Shown one piece after another: positions 46,889 to 64,000 of a DNA stretch of 64,000 nucleotides; the stretch's first letter is position 1; each line of letters begins with the position of its first letter. A model generated the notes under the pieces. The model did not search any database, had not been told where the DNA came from, and saw nothing but the letters and a program-made list of their open reading frames with translations. A program made the translations under genes and the position numbers. The stretch lies in contig NC_134441.1 in the NCBI RefSeq assembly GCF_030867145.1, forward strand, positions 8,788,992-8,852,991, read 5' to 3'. Source of the DNA: Opisthocomus hoazin. Lineage: Eukaryota; Chordata; Aves; Opisthocomiformes; Opisthocomidae.

Positions 46889-47480
46889 CTTCAGTCTGTT
46901 CCATTCTAACTGCCCCCGCCGCGTCCGCCCAGCCCAGCGGAGACAAAGGCCGGCGGCGGGGGCGGCGGTGGCGGCGGGCCTCCCCGCCTCCTCCCGCAGC
47001 AGCAGGCCGCGACGGAGCCCCGGCCTCGATTTCCGCGCCCCCGCCGCTGGCGCCGGGCTCCGCCCCGGGAGGCCGCCCGCCCCCCCACCGCCCGCTCCCG
47101 GCCGGTGCGGCCAAGGGGAGGCGCTCGGCGGGGCGCGGGCGGGCGCGGGCGACCGCTGGCGGCGGGGGAAGGCGGCGCTCCGTGCCGCGCTGCCCGGCTC
47201 CCGGCCCCGCTCGCGCGCCCGCCGCCTCCGCCCCCCCCTCCACCGCCGCGGCGCCCCGCGCAGGCGCGCGCGCGCCCCGCCCCCCGCGCCCCATTGGCCG
47301 CCCGGGCAGCGCCCGCCGCAAGGCACGACGGGGGCTGTAGTCCGGCGGGCCAGGCCCGGGAGCGCAACGCCGGCTCCCGGCGCCGCGGAAACCCGCGGAC
47401 GGGGACGGCGAGGGCGCGCTCCCGAGGCACGGCTCCAGCGCCCGCGCGGAGAGGCAAACAGGGCTCTGGCCCCTCACCGC
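46430..47480 (-). promoter_or_regulatory. NSD3: NSD3 CpG-island promoter
   Basis: About 1 kb of extremely GC- and CpG-rich sequence around the 5' UTR exon, with abundant CCGCCCCC/GGCGGG boxes and an ACTACAGCCCCC-like stretch near 47330 (minus: GGGGGCTGTAGTCCG on plus, resembling a ZNF143-type ACTACA site). No TATA box. Typical housekeeping promoter. Confidence 0.75.
46889..47300 (-). other. NSD3: NSD3 exon 1 (5' UTR)
   Basis: The minus strand reads GGAACAGACTGAAG|GTGAGG with the donor GT at 46888-46887, in the CpG island upstream of the coding exons. The transcription start is not defined by sequence; the right end is an estimate. Confidence 0.5.
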
Positions 47481-49299
47481 TTCGGTGACTTTCCTAAAGG
47501 CCCAGCGCTTAACACAGCCAGGGAGCACCCAGGTACCGGTCTCCTCGAAAACCAGGAGCGACTCGCTCACGTTCATACAGGAAAAACTCTGGTTTAAATG
47601 GTGGTTTTGAGCACGGTGAAAACCAGAAGGTAAATAAGCACACCCAGCAGAGCCTGGCCTGCGCCGTCGCGGGAGCCGTCGCAGCAATTCACGCTGAGAT
47701 GCATCTCTGAGGAGACAAAACCAGCGTTTCCCAGTTCAGGAAGGCTGGGGCGCAAGCACCGTCACGCCCATCTCCCACCCTAGCGTGACGAACAAGGGAC
47801 ACCTTCCTGGGCTGGGGCCAGAGCACAGGAGTTTGCCCACTCGCTGTCCTGGTTTCGGCCGGGTTTTTAAGCCACAACACTCACCCGGCTTTAATTTCCT
47901 ATTCTGCCACTTCCTCGAGCAAGAGCCTCTCCCAGGGAACAAAAACCAACACCAAACCTTCTTGTGCCATCCCGGGGGACGCGGTTTAGCAGAACCAGCT
48001 CTGGCAGAACAAAGCACACAGGAACCAAACTGTTCTGCTGCGCGGTCTGCATTAACAACGCAGGAAAGTTTCTGACAGCATAGAAGTATGTGGATTAATG
48101 GCAGGGTGGGGTTTTCTTTTCAGAATTTCAAGGACATGGAGACCAGCTCTTCACCGACAGAAAGCACAGCAACGCGCCGAGAGCTCTGGTGGCAGAGCTC
48201 GGGAGCTTTCTGTCCTGTTTCTTACCCATCTTTCCCAATTTTGCTTTCTACTTTTTAAAGTACTGTTCATCTGTTCAGGCACCCATAGTGAAGTTGCCAA
48301 AGGGTCGCAAACCTTTTTCACTGCAGGCAACAAAATGTTTTTTCGCCACCAGCCTCTCAAACACGGAAGACGTTTCCAGAGCCCACATCTCCTGTCACCT
48401 GCCGAGGAGGTGTCTCCAGCTGCCGATGTGCTTCGTCAGATCTGCAGACCCATGGTATCTGTCTCAAACACGTCAGGGCTTGCAGCCTCTTTCTGACGCC
48501 TAATTCCATGCAAAGCTGTTCTCAGGCGATAACACCCAAAGGAAGACTCTACTCTTTCATGCCCCGTCAGGCACGGAGCTGCTCAGAATATGTTCTGCTC
48601 TCCAAATGGTACAAACTGCAGTCAGTTACATGGGAACCTTTCACATAACCGCAAAGTTTTGTTCCATACAAAAAAATAAAGGGATATTATCAATGTTTGG
48701 CTGGACAGCACAGGCTGCTCAACTACCGATGGCATTTGCCCTTTTGAAACCCCTACAAAGGCACCAGGAAGCAGCCAGCGTGGCCACTGATCAGGTGACG
48801 TCAGCGCGTGCGTTAGCTGCTCAGCGAGCTCTCCCACCTATCGCCAGGACCGGAGCCGAGGCTTCGCGGGACGCAGCAGGCGCGCGGAGCAGAACCGGGG
48901 AGTCCCTCACAGCCTGGGGCCCGTCTCCCTGCATGACTCCTGGCTTCCTCCCGCTCTCCGGGCACTAGACAAACGACAGCGGGAAGGCGCGGGTGAGGAC
49001 AGGCCGCCGGCGGGGCTCCTCCGGCCTCGTGGCGTGGGCAGGAGCTGCCGAGCCCGGGGGTGCACCGGGGCGGCTGCAGCAGAGAGAACCAGATGGGAAA
49101 CACAGAGAGCGGGGAAAGGAGCGGGCCCAGGCCCTGCCACCCCGACCCGGGAGAGGGCCCTGCTGCAGGCCTCACCAAAGGCCGCAGGTCTCACCACGGG
49201 CTGCAGGCCTCACCGCGGGTGGCCCGAAAGGCCACAGGCCTCAACCAGAGACCGCCCCCGCCGCCGTCACGGGCCTCCCGTCTTCCCAGGCCGCTCCCG
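47481..49299. other. Intergenic region between NSD3 and LETM2 promoters
   Basis: 1.8 kb between two head-to-head CpG promoters. Mixed composition; no repeat, exon or conserved-looking block recognised. Confidence 0.6.
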
Positions 49300-49744
49300 G
49301 GGCGCCCCCTCCTCCTCCTCACCCTCCCTTACGTCACGCCCAGGCCCGCCGCGTCGCGATGCCGTCACGCACCGGCTCGTGACATCACCCTCCAAGGCCC
49401 GCCCTCCCGCACGTCGCCGCCGCCGCCAATGAGCGGCGCTTCCTCAGGGCACCTCGGGTCAAGCCCCGCCCCTCCCTGCTCCCATTGGGTAGCCTCCAGC
49501 AGGGCCGCAGATCCTGCCTTCTGACTGGCTGCCGGCGCAAGGGCTGTGACGCGACGCGATGGCGTGACGGAGAGCGGACCATAGAGAGCCGCTCGCCGGG
49601 CTAGAGCGCCGCGGGCAGGGCGCGATGGGCCGGGCCGGGAGGAGCGGGGCTGAGGCACCGGGAGCGGGGCTGCCGATGGGCCCGGGCCCGGCCGGCCCGC
49701 AGCGCGCCCCGGTGCCGCGGGAGGCGAGGTGACCGCGCCGCGCC
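49300..49744 (+). promoter_or_regulatory. LETM2: LETM2 CpG-island promoter and 5' UTR
   Basis: CpG-rich sequence with repeated CCAAT-type boxes: GCCAATGAG (49425), and ATTGG in CCCATTGGGTAG (about 49482), and several TGACG/CGTCA CRE-like motifs (TTACGTCACG 49329, GTGACGCGAC 49546, CGTGACGG 49562). The combination of CRE-like and CCAAT boxes fits a TATA-less promoter. Confidence 0.6.
49625..49732 (+). other. Upstream ORF in LETM2 5' leader
   Basis: ATG at 49625 in a good context (GCGATGG), 35 codons, TGA at 49730-49732. In the same frame as LETM2 and ending 12 nt before its ATG at 49745. Only relevant if transcription starts upstream of it. Confidence 0.5.
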
Positions 49745-56081
<6,337 letters not shown>

Positions 56082-57133
56082 CCTCAAGCCAGCAAGGACT
56101 GCCTGACGTGGGGGAGAACAGCTGTCATCTCTGCACCTCCTCGAAAGGGAAGAGCGGTTTTCCAGGAGGCTGCTCGACACAGAAAGGTGTCGTAGCCCTC
56201 AGGGGCCTCTCCGTCCATTCCAAGGTTGTTAGCAGCTAGGCCACGCTAAGGCTGCCTGGGTAGCACCAACTCCCCGTTTGTACTGGATCCCCATCCCCTA
56301 CCAATTTAACTTATGTTATAAATATATTAATGACGGCGCTACCGCCCGTGCTGTTGCTGAACAGGTGCTTGTGCTCTTGAGCCTTAGGAAAGGCAGCTTT
56401 TCATTGTTGGAAAGGCCTGGGCGCAGAATGAGCTGGGCTGGAAGGCCAGTAAAGCCTGTTCTACAGTTTGAAATCCTCCGCAGGGACATACCCACATATC
56501 CAGGGCTTGTGGCTTGTCCTGCCACAGCTTTGCAAGCTCAAGCTCTTGACCCTAGTTAGCGTGGTTTAACCAGTAACTAGTGCACGGAATGACCCGTGTA
56601 GCCACGGTGTTTCACTGTCACATGTGTACCAAGGAGAGTAACTGCAGCAAAGGGAGGACCAGCGCTCTCCTCCGTGCTGTGGTTGAACTGAACTGTTCAG
56701 GGAGACTGAAGGACTCGCTGGACAAGAGCTGAAGAGGACAGCGTCCACTGCGTGAGCGTTTGCAGTCATCGGAGGGAGCTGCCGCGGGTGCCGGGCGCTG
56801 TGGCAGAAGGCAGAGTCTCGCATTCTTAGGATCCCGCTGGGTCACGCGAGGTGGCAGCCTGGGGACTCGCACGCACTTCCCAGGTCTGATGTAAGGCTTG
56901 GTTAAACCTTACCAGGCTCAGAACGACACATCAGCGTGTGCTCTCAGGCTTGCTCTATTTTACAAAATGATTCTTCACACACTCCAGCGTTGACTGTTTT
57001 TTTGGTAGACTCCACAGGAGGATACTGAAAAGCTGTTCTTAGCATTTGTTAATTTTTTACTTTTTCCTATGTAACTGTTCAGAAATCACTCACAGTGTGG
57101 ATTTTAAATATGTATATTTATACTTACTGTAAA

Positions 57134-57139
57134 ATTAAA
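57134..57139 (+). terminator. LETM2: LETM2 proximal polyadenylation signal (ATTAAA)
   Basis: ATTAAA at the end of an AT-rich block with TGT-rich sequence (ATGACGTGTCTT) about 25 nt downstream. Confidence 0.55.
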
Positions 57140-57429
57140 GCTAGACTTGGTGCTAAGTAGAATGACGTGTCTTCTCTAGAGGTCCGACAGCCTTCAGAGC
57201 AACCCGACTCAGAAGAAGCCACTCAGCTCAAGGCCAGGCGATTGCCAGCACATTGAGCATGTAACTTCAGGCCCTTGCTAGAAGTGCAGAAGCAGCTTGG
57301 GGAAGGCAGCTGCCCTCGTACCGTGTTCTGAGCTCTGTCCCCGCGCCCCACCACGTTAGCACAGCCAGTACGCAGTGCTGAGTGTCGGTGTGTAGTCAGC
57401 GGTTCGTAAGTGAGGAGAGATGTTATTTC

Positions 57430-57435
57430 AATAAA
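57430..57435 (+). terminator. LETM2: LETM2 distal polyadenylation signal (AATAAA)
   Basis: Canonical AATAAA (TTTCAATAAAGTG) with GTGTCTCTGTGT about 20 nt downstream, a good GU-rich element. Confidence 0.55.
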
Positions 57436-57999
57436 GTGACCCCGTTGCTCAAGTGTCTCTGTGTAGCAGGGATGGGGCGTTGCCAGTGGCTGCTGCACGG
57501 CTGACCAAGGCAGAGCAGCCTTCTCTGCTTTCCTGTGCGACGGGAGCCGTGGCACCCGGATGACCCTGGCAGTCGCTGTCACTTGACCAGAACGGTGGCC
57601 CGACACCTGCAGAGCCGCTGCGTCCAGGAAAGCGTTTCGCCCCCTAAAGCGCCGAGCGCAGACGTTGTTCAGTGTGAGATTTCACGGGTGCTGAGCGCCG
57701 AGGCCAGTGTGCAGAAGTAACGGAAGGCAGGTGAGCTCTGCATTGTGGCTGGCGCACGTAAACGGCGAGACGGGACTCCTGACGTCGAGGTAAGCGGGAA
57801 GAGCAACGCAAGGGACGAGTCTCCCTGTTCTAAAGCACCCAGACGGGGCTGGCAGGGCCGGCCTAGCTCACCACGCCCTCTCAAAGCAAGGGTGGCACAG
57901 ACAGGAAAGCTGGTTACCTTTCTGATAAGGTCAACAAGCTCACTGTGACAGTGGCTGGGATTTCTTGGAAGTGCAAAAGGAAAGAAACGGCAGTGAAAT

Positions 58000-58090
58000 A
58001 AGAATCATGGAATCACAGAACAGTTTGGGCTGGAAGACGGCAGACAGCACACCCTCCAGTCCAGGTCCTGCGCCGAACCGCCCCGTCCGC
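58000..58090 (-). mobile_element. CR1 LINE 3' end, minus orientation
   Basis: AGAATCATGGAATCACAGAA, then CAGTTTGGGCTGGAAG, then a stretch ending CCCTCCAGTCCAGG: the reverse complement of the CR1 terminal repeat and tail. The inner (5') limit is unclear. Confidence 0.85.
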
Positions 58091-59898
58091 GCCGAGTTAC
58101 CCCGGGAGCGGCCCACGGGTGCCCGGCTCCATCCCCGCCACCCGTCCTTCGCCCTGCAGCAGCGGCTGGGCTGGGCTGCTGGGGAGCCGGGACTGCAGAA
58201 CCCCGTAAGAACGGACCGGCCACGGTCTCACACCGCTGCCTGCGCGGCCCCGAGCCAGGACCTTGCTCCGGGCATCAGCAGAGCCCAGCAGCAGTGCTAA
58301 GCCCCTCGGGCCCTGTCAAGACAGGTCACACTGGTCACCGCGCTGGGGTCCCGCTCGCTGCCCTGCTGCTCCCCGGGCCGGCCTGGAGCGGGGACAGCCA
58401 CGCGCGGAGCTCTCTCCTCCAGCGCACACCCAGCCAGCAGCCCCGCCGGGCTCCGGCTCCCCGAGCCACACGTAAAAGCCACGTGTACCAGGCGCAGCGC
58501 GAGCCCCTGCTCGTTTTAAAGAGCTGGCTGCAGCCCTGCAACAACACAGCAGCACACGGAGGGTCTGGTCCTCGCACGCAACCCCACAGTAACCAGCCAG
58601 CGCCTGTGTCAGGGCAGGCAAAGCTGCGCTGAGGAGTTGTTTTTCTTTCCCGGGGCAATCAAGCACCACGGGAGGGAGCGTTACCCAGAAAGGCCCTCTC
58701 GACAGAGCCCGTCTGGAGGCACCCATACTCGCCGAGGAATTTCAAGTTCCCAGAATCAGCCGTTCATTAGCGCAGCGTAATGAAGCGTTCTCAGCACCAA
58801 CCAGACTTCAAAGGGCTCCGTTTTCTCCACGCCTGCAGCAGCAGCTGAGCTTCCAAGCTCAGACCCCGGCATCGCATCCAGACCCGCTCCGGCCCACAGA
58901 GGCAAAGCACAGCGAACCCCTCGGACACACATGGCTGGGCTGCCCGCAGGCAGGGCGGCAGCGGGGAGACGCTGCCTGCGACCCGTCCCCCCAGGTCAGC
59001 CCCCAGCAAGCATCATCAGCGCCCAGACGCGCTTCCCCCGCTCGCAGCAGCTCACCGAGCTCATCACCACCGCACCAGCAGCCCATGGAACGGGGTCTGA
59101 AGCAGCAAGAGAGCCTGGCAGGTTCCTTCTGCATGGCAGCCAGGAGCTGCTCTCTCCCCTGCCTTTATGCTGCGTTGGGCAGGGACCGGCTTGCCAGCAG
59201 CACCAACAGCTGAGCAGGATCAGGCCATCAGCTGCTGGGGTAAACAATCCAACAGGGACAGGGCAGGTGAAGCCCATTTTCAACCAGCACAAACGCTCTG
59301 TGGCAAACCCGAGCAGGCGTGAGCCCACCTGGTCCCGGGTTGCGGGGAGGAGTGTTTGCTGCTTCGCCGCAGCAGCGTCCAGGCTGTGTGTGGCCGTGTG
59401 CCGGGGCTGTGCCAGCCCCACCGCCCCGAGAAGGGATGCCGGGGAGAGGCAGGAGCACAGAGCAGGGAGGGTTTTATTGTCCTGGCGCCTGGAGCTGTGG
59501 AATCCACACTGTCCTGTTTTCTAACCCACCTGCAGGGAGGAGGGTCCCTGGAGCAGAGTTATCTGTGGTGGCTGAACACCCGACTCTGGGAACAGGGGTT
59601 TTGAGCAATACCATGTACCCACAGCCCTCTGCAGAGGCAAGGGCCGAGCACCGAGCTTCAGAACAGCCCGGAACGGGAGTCGGCAGCAGCAGCTCACCAG
59701 CAGCACTTCCAGCAAACCCCTGGTGCCGGCAGCCGAGCCGCTCGGGCAGAGGCAGAGCGAGGAGCTGCGGGGAGCGGATCCCTCTGGACCCATTCAACAG
59801 CCTCAGTTGTGCGAAAAATAAACCGTTCCCTACAGAACAACAACCACCAGAGCACGGCCCCGGAGCTGGGGAGCACTTACCAGTGCAGCCCAGGATGC

Positions 59899-59932
59899 TA
59901 TGGGGCGGCTGTGGGGCGGCTGTGGGGCAGGA
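59899..59932. repeat. 13-bp tandem repeat, about 2.5 copies
   Basis: GGGGCGGCTGTGG-type units in succession. Confidence 0.7.
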
Positions 59933-62900
59933 GCCCTTCTCCTGCTCGGGTTTGAAGGGACCCCCTCGCTGGTGCCCTGGTCCCCGGGGACGGGCTGCCG
60001 CAGACCAGGCGCTGCGCGTGTCTCGGCAGCTCCACAGCCCTGTCCTGCTGGGATGCTCCTCGCAAAGAGCCGTGCCCCCCTCCCGGGGCTGCTTCAGCTC
60101 TGCCAGGCTTGGGGGAAGGGGGTCCCACCCCGGAGGGAGCCTGGCATCGCCCCCGAGCCCCTCCGCACCCCCATCTCGGGGTGGGATCCCCCCCGCTGCC
60201 ACGCTCGGGGCTGCACGGGACGATGGCAGGCCTGGCCGGGGGACAAGCACCGCGTTATCCCGGCAGCCTGGGAAGTTCTCGGGGCGATGGGAGAATTTGG
60301 AGTTGAGTTTCAAACTGTCGGGCTTTTCCGGTCTCAGTGCAAGAGGCAGGCAGAAAATGGCTGAGATAATACCCCTAATTTCCTGCAAATGGGTAATGTT
60401 CCCTTGAACGACTGCCACTCCAAGGGTCCTTAAGCACACTTAGGAGAACATCTTGCACCACCTAATACAGGATAATGAGGGAAGTCTTGTTCTCCCGCCC
60501 AGTGTTCCAGGCTTGCGTCTGCTCCAGCTTCTGAACCCGACCGAACTCTTCCTGGCCACGCTCAGCAGCCGGCCGGGGAAGCTGGAGGTGCAAGGGCCGG
60601 ATAGCAGCTCCCTCGGCGGCTGCGCTGCCAGCCCGGGGAGGAGCAGCAGGTTTCTCCAGAAGGTCTGGCAGTTGTGGAGCATCCCACGTTGCTTGGGAGC
60701 TGCCTTCTGGCTGGGGACGGGTCCGTCTGCCGGGGTCAGGCGTCCCCCCAGCCCCGCAGAGATCTGAAACTCTCCATCGCTGCTGACCTTAAACTGGGGG
60801 CTTCAACACAACGTGCTCCCTCGGGGCAACCCAGGATCCAGGCGAGCTGCTCAGCTCCACGTCCTTTGCAGCTTCGCCGGGGTGTCCAGAGCTGCCAGTT
60901 ACCCGGCCAAGGCGCGGGACCGTGAGGACGCCCGTTCCCTGCTGGTTTTATGGTCATTAACAGCAGTTATTAATGGGAAGCAGCAGCTGGCACCCAGGGC
61001 CATGGTGGGAAGCCAGGCTCGGGGCTCAGCTCAGCCCCTGGTGGGCTCGCAGCAAGCTGTCCCCGTCGCCCACCCGCTCCCCCCGAGTGCCGAGCCCGTG
61101 CCGGCTCCCAGCGGCTCCCTGGGGATGCTCCTGCCCCGCAGCCCCGGCGCGAGGCGAGGAGAGGAGGAGGCTGGCGGGGTGTCCTGGGCGGGATGAAGGC
61201 AGCGGCAGCGTGCGCCTGCCGCGGAGGGAGCAGTGCATTCTTCTGCTGAGAGGTTTTGCAGACGGGGAGCGCAGAGCGGCTGGCGGGGAGCCTGCGGCAT
61301 CACCCGGGCGCTGCGCGGCGGCCGCCCGGCTGGGGGCAAGCTGAGGGCGAGCGAGGGGCGAGCGATGGTGGTCCTGCAGCCCCGTCCTCCCGGCTGAACT
61401 CTGCCGAGACCATACCATGCCGGCATGTGTGCGAGCAGCCATTTCGCATCTGTTTTCCTCCTGTGTTTTTAATTGAGAAAGCTCTGGAAGCTGGGGCTTG
61501 CTCGTCCCTGGTTTTCCCGCGGTGACCCCAGCCGCGTGGCAGGGCTGCCAGCCTCGGTGTTCGGCCTGAAAGTGAGCACAAAGCGTGAGCAAAGCCACCC
61601 TTCCCCGGGTGCTGGGCACTGGGGCCAGGCGGAGCCGGAGGAACCCCGGAACCAACCCATTTTCAGACAGAAATCCCTGTGTCCCCCCCATTTTGAGGGG
61701 GTTTGTGCCACAAAGCTGCGGCGAGGATCTCGGCCCCCGGCCCCTCGGCAGGCGGCTGCGGGGCTGCGGGGCCGGCGGCGTGTGCCCCCCGTCTTGGCTC
61801 TGCCCGCCGTGCCAGGAGCCCAGGCACCGTCCTGGACCCCCCTGCCCCACCGGCACAAGCGGGGAGAGCCAGCGGGTTCGTTCCACGACCCCCGAGCGAG
61901 CGGAGGAAACGAACCCAGCAGAGCCCCATCAATTACTGGATTCTGCTCCGCAACCTCGGGCAAGCGAAACGCTGCAGAGATCCAAGGCCGTGTGTGCGTT
62001 GGCTTGGGGAGAGCTTTTCCAGCCGCGCCGGTGCCAAACACCTTCAGCCCCCGCCTCGCTCGCAGAGCCGGCTCCTCTGCCGGTTTATCCTTCCCCCGGG
62101 CATCCCCGCGCTATCGCTGCTCCCGGCTCGGAGCCGGGCTTTACGACACCCGTGGCTGCCGCCATCCCGGCAGCGGACGCCGTGCCGGCGCGGGGGCAGC
62201 CGCTTGCCCGGGAGACGGGAGGATTTCGGACGGGTCCTGGTCGGAACCGTCTCCAGTGCCACAGCCCTGGTCCTTGCGTCAGCCTCTTCCCCAGAAAGCT
62301 GCGGGGGAAAGATGCATCGGTCAGCACTTTTATGGTAGATTAATATTCCGAGGGAAAAGCACTGGTTTAGTCAGGCCCAAGCACAACAAAGGCTGAGATT
62401 TATAGCTGCCTGCATTCGAGCGCTGCATTCCTAGCAGCCTTGCTGGCTCTGTTCGAAATTTCTAACAAAGGAGACGGAGGCTTACACCGGGTTAAAGTAA
62501 CGCAGAGCAAGGGCTCGACAGCCAAACCCTTCGCGGCGACGTCTCCGGGTTGTCTGCCGGGGACGGCCCCGTCCTGCCCCTGCCCGTCCCCGCACCCCGG
62601 TGCAGGGGGAGCCCCGTCCCCCGTCCCCTGCCCGCGCTGCTGGAGCTGAGCCGGACTTGGGAGCGTCGCGTCCCGGAGCCGAGCTGCGAGGCAGCACCCC
62701 GAGGTGTGGAGGGTGCGGAGGGTGGGGGGTCCCCTCTGAGCCCCCCGCACCATGGCGGGGCTTGGGCAGGAGCGGGAGCTGTCTGCGGCTGCCCTGGTGT
62801 TCTGTCGGGATGAAATGAAGCCGACACATGGTCTTTGGTGGGTGGCTGGGGTGGGACCCTGCCCTCCTCTTCCTCACAACTCCATGCGCCCAGCATCCAC

Positions 62901-64000
62901 CCCACGGCCGGGGCTGCGGGGGGAGGCAGGGAGGCACCCATGGGCACCCCCAGGGTTTTGGGGAGCGTGGCCCCGAGCCCCGGGCAGACGGCGGCTGCTG
63001 CCAGCCCTCCCCTGCGCCTGATGAGGGTCCCGCTCAGCAGCCCCCCGCCGCTCGAAGCGGGGACAGGGTTATTTCCTCGCAAGGAAGCAATTTGTGGCTG
63101 GAAAACTGCCCCGGCTTCGTCGCCGTGACATCCCTCCTGCTCCGCTCGCCCCGGGCTGCGGGGGTCGGGGGGCTGCGTGCCCCTCCAGGCTGCCCCCACC
63201 GCAGCTGCGCACATCTGGCTCCATCCCCGCTCAGCCATGGGTGGCCGGGGGGGCTGGGGCCGGACCGCGGGGTGCTGCTGACCCCACGGCCGGGTGGGAC
63301 GGTGACGGCCCCGGGCCAGGGGTCGCTCCCCCAGCACCCGCTGAGCCGCACCCGGGGCCGGGCCGTGGGACCCCGCGTCGGGGTGGAGCTGCGAAGGAGG
63401 TGTCCCGCCATGGCTGGCAGCCGGACACAGCCCGGCGCGGTGCAGAGCAGCCAGGCCCTGGGCCCCGGCCAGGAGATCGTCTCGGTCCTGCGCAGCCGGA
63501 GGGCTTTAAAAGGAGAGAAAGAGGAAGGCGAGGAGCGGCGGAGACAAAGGATGCTGCGAGAGCCAAGCACGCCGTCGCTGGCCACCAACACCCGACGCCC
63601 ACGGCCACGCGCTCGGGGAGGTCCCGCAGGCAGCACCCCCGGATCCCCCACCGTTTTGGGGTCATTCCCCGAGGGACCCCATCCCATCCACCTCCCGAGC
63701 TCACCCGCAGCGGCGAGGCCCTGCAGCCTTCTCCAGGGCGTGCTGCTGCCCTTGGGGACGATGGCTCGGGGTCCTGCTCCGGGCAGGGTCGGAGCGGGGG
63801 CCGACGCCAGCGCTGGGGTTTCTCCATCTCCTGGAGCTGCCCACGCCAAGAGGATGCCGCGCCGAGCAGAGCAGAGAGGAGCCAGCTCTGCCGGCGCCGG
63901 GGCAGAGGCAGCGCAGCATCCCCGGGCTCTGCCGAGGGACCCACCATGCCGGGGTCCGGGTCCGCTCCGAGGGGACGGCCGCAGAGAGGGCACCGGGCCC

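Larger units (their letters stand above)
56082..57455 (+). other. LETM2: LETM2 3' untranslated region
   Basis: From the TAG to candidate polyadenylation signals ATTAAA (57134-57139) and AATAAA (57430-57435). AT-rich just before the first signal. Which site is used cannot be told from sequence. Confidence 0.6.
57456..64000. other. Intergenic GC-rich region downstream of LETM2
   Basis: 6.5 kb with no exon I can recognise on either strand apart from the CR1 end near 58 kb. I searched for the FGFR1 C-terminus and kinase motifs (its expected neighbour, minus strand) and saw none. Long open frames here reflect GC-rich sequence lacking stops. A few less GC-rich blocks (about 60360-60480, 60940-60990, 62330-62480) could be conserved noncoding elements. 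Confidence 0.55.

Noticed and set aside
46293-47597. Long open frame (434 codons) on the plus strand
   Set aside because: Falls in the NSD3 CpG island; composition is Pro/Arg/Ala-rich with no family resemblance. Stop codons are rare in such GC-rich DNA, so length alone is not evidence.
59319-60407. Long plus-strand open frame (362 codons) and an opposite one at 59474-60439
   Set aside because: GC-rich intergenic DNA, overlapping frames on both strands, no recognisable domain and no splice or promoter context.
63034-63993. Minus-strand open frame near the right edge, considered as a possible FGFR1 exon
   Set aside because: No kinase or Ig motif and no match to the FGFR1 C-terminus; low-complexity Pro/Gly/Arg composition.

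Overview
This is a 64 kb piece of a vertebrate nuclear genome, most likely a bird. Genes are split into short exons with GT-AG (twice GC-AG) introns. The only interspersed repeats I recognise are CR1 LINE ends, the dominant avian repeat. Introns are compact, and the gene order PLPP5 - NSD3 - LETM2 is the known amniote neighbourhood of FGFR1 (human 8p11; from memory chicken chromosome 22). There is nothing prokaryotic, no CRISPR array, and no RNA gene that I can support.

Layout. (1) 1-1540, minus strand: first two coding exons and CpG-island promoter of PLPP5, a membrane lipid phosphatase; the rest lies off the left edge. Exon 2 appears to lack one base. (2) About 1,555-47,300, minus strand: the whole NSD3 (WHSC1L1) gene, a histone H3K36 methyltransferase. 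I could place 23 coding exons (6,717-38,339) whose phases all agree and that sum to 1,435 codons, plus a 5' UTR exon in a CpG island at 46.9-47.3 kb and a 5.2 kb 3' UTR ending about 200 bp above the PLPP5 start codon. (3) 47.5-49.7 kb: intergenic stretch between the head-to-head NSD3 and LETM2 promoters. (4) 49,745-57,450, plus strand: the whole LETM2 gene, a mitochondrial inner-membrane LETM1-family protein, 10 coding exons, 436 codons. (5) 57.5-64 kb: GC-rich DNA with no gene I can support. FGFR1, the expected next neighbour, is not visible and is probably beyond the right edge.

The genes do not form a pathway; they are an old syntenic block. The most interesting points are in transcript architecture: a CR1 LINE end that abuts and partly supplies the splice donor after the first SET-domain exon of NSD3; two GC-AG introns (one in NSD3, one in LETM2); read-through structures that could give short NSD3 and short LETM2 isoforms; the PLPP5 frame break; and several isolated CpG-rich patches inside NSD3 introns and 3' UTR. 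I found no new biological system here. Exon boundaries were read by eye from splice signals, frame and remembered human protein sequences. UTR ends and transcription starts are estimates.
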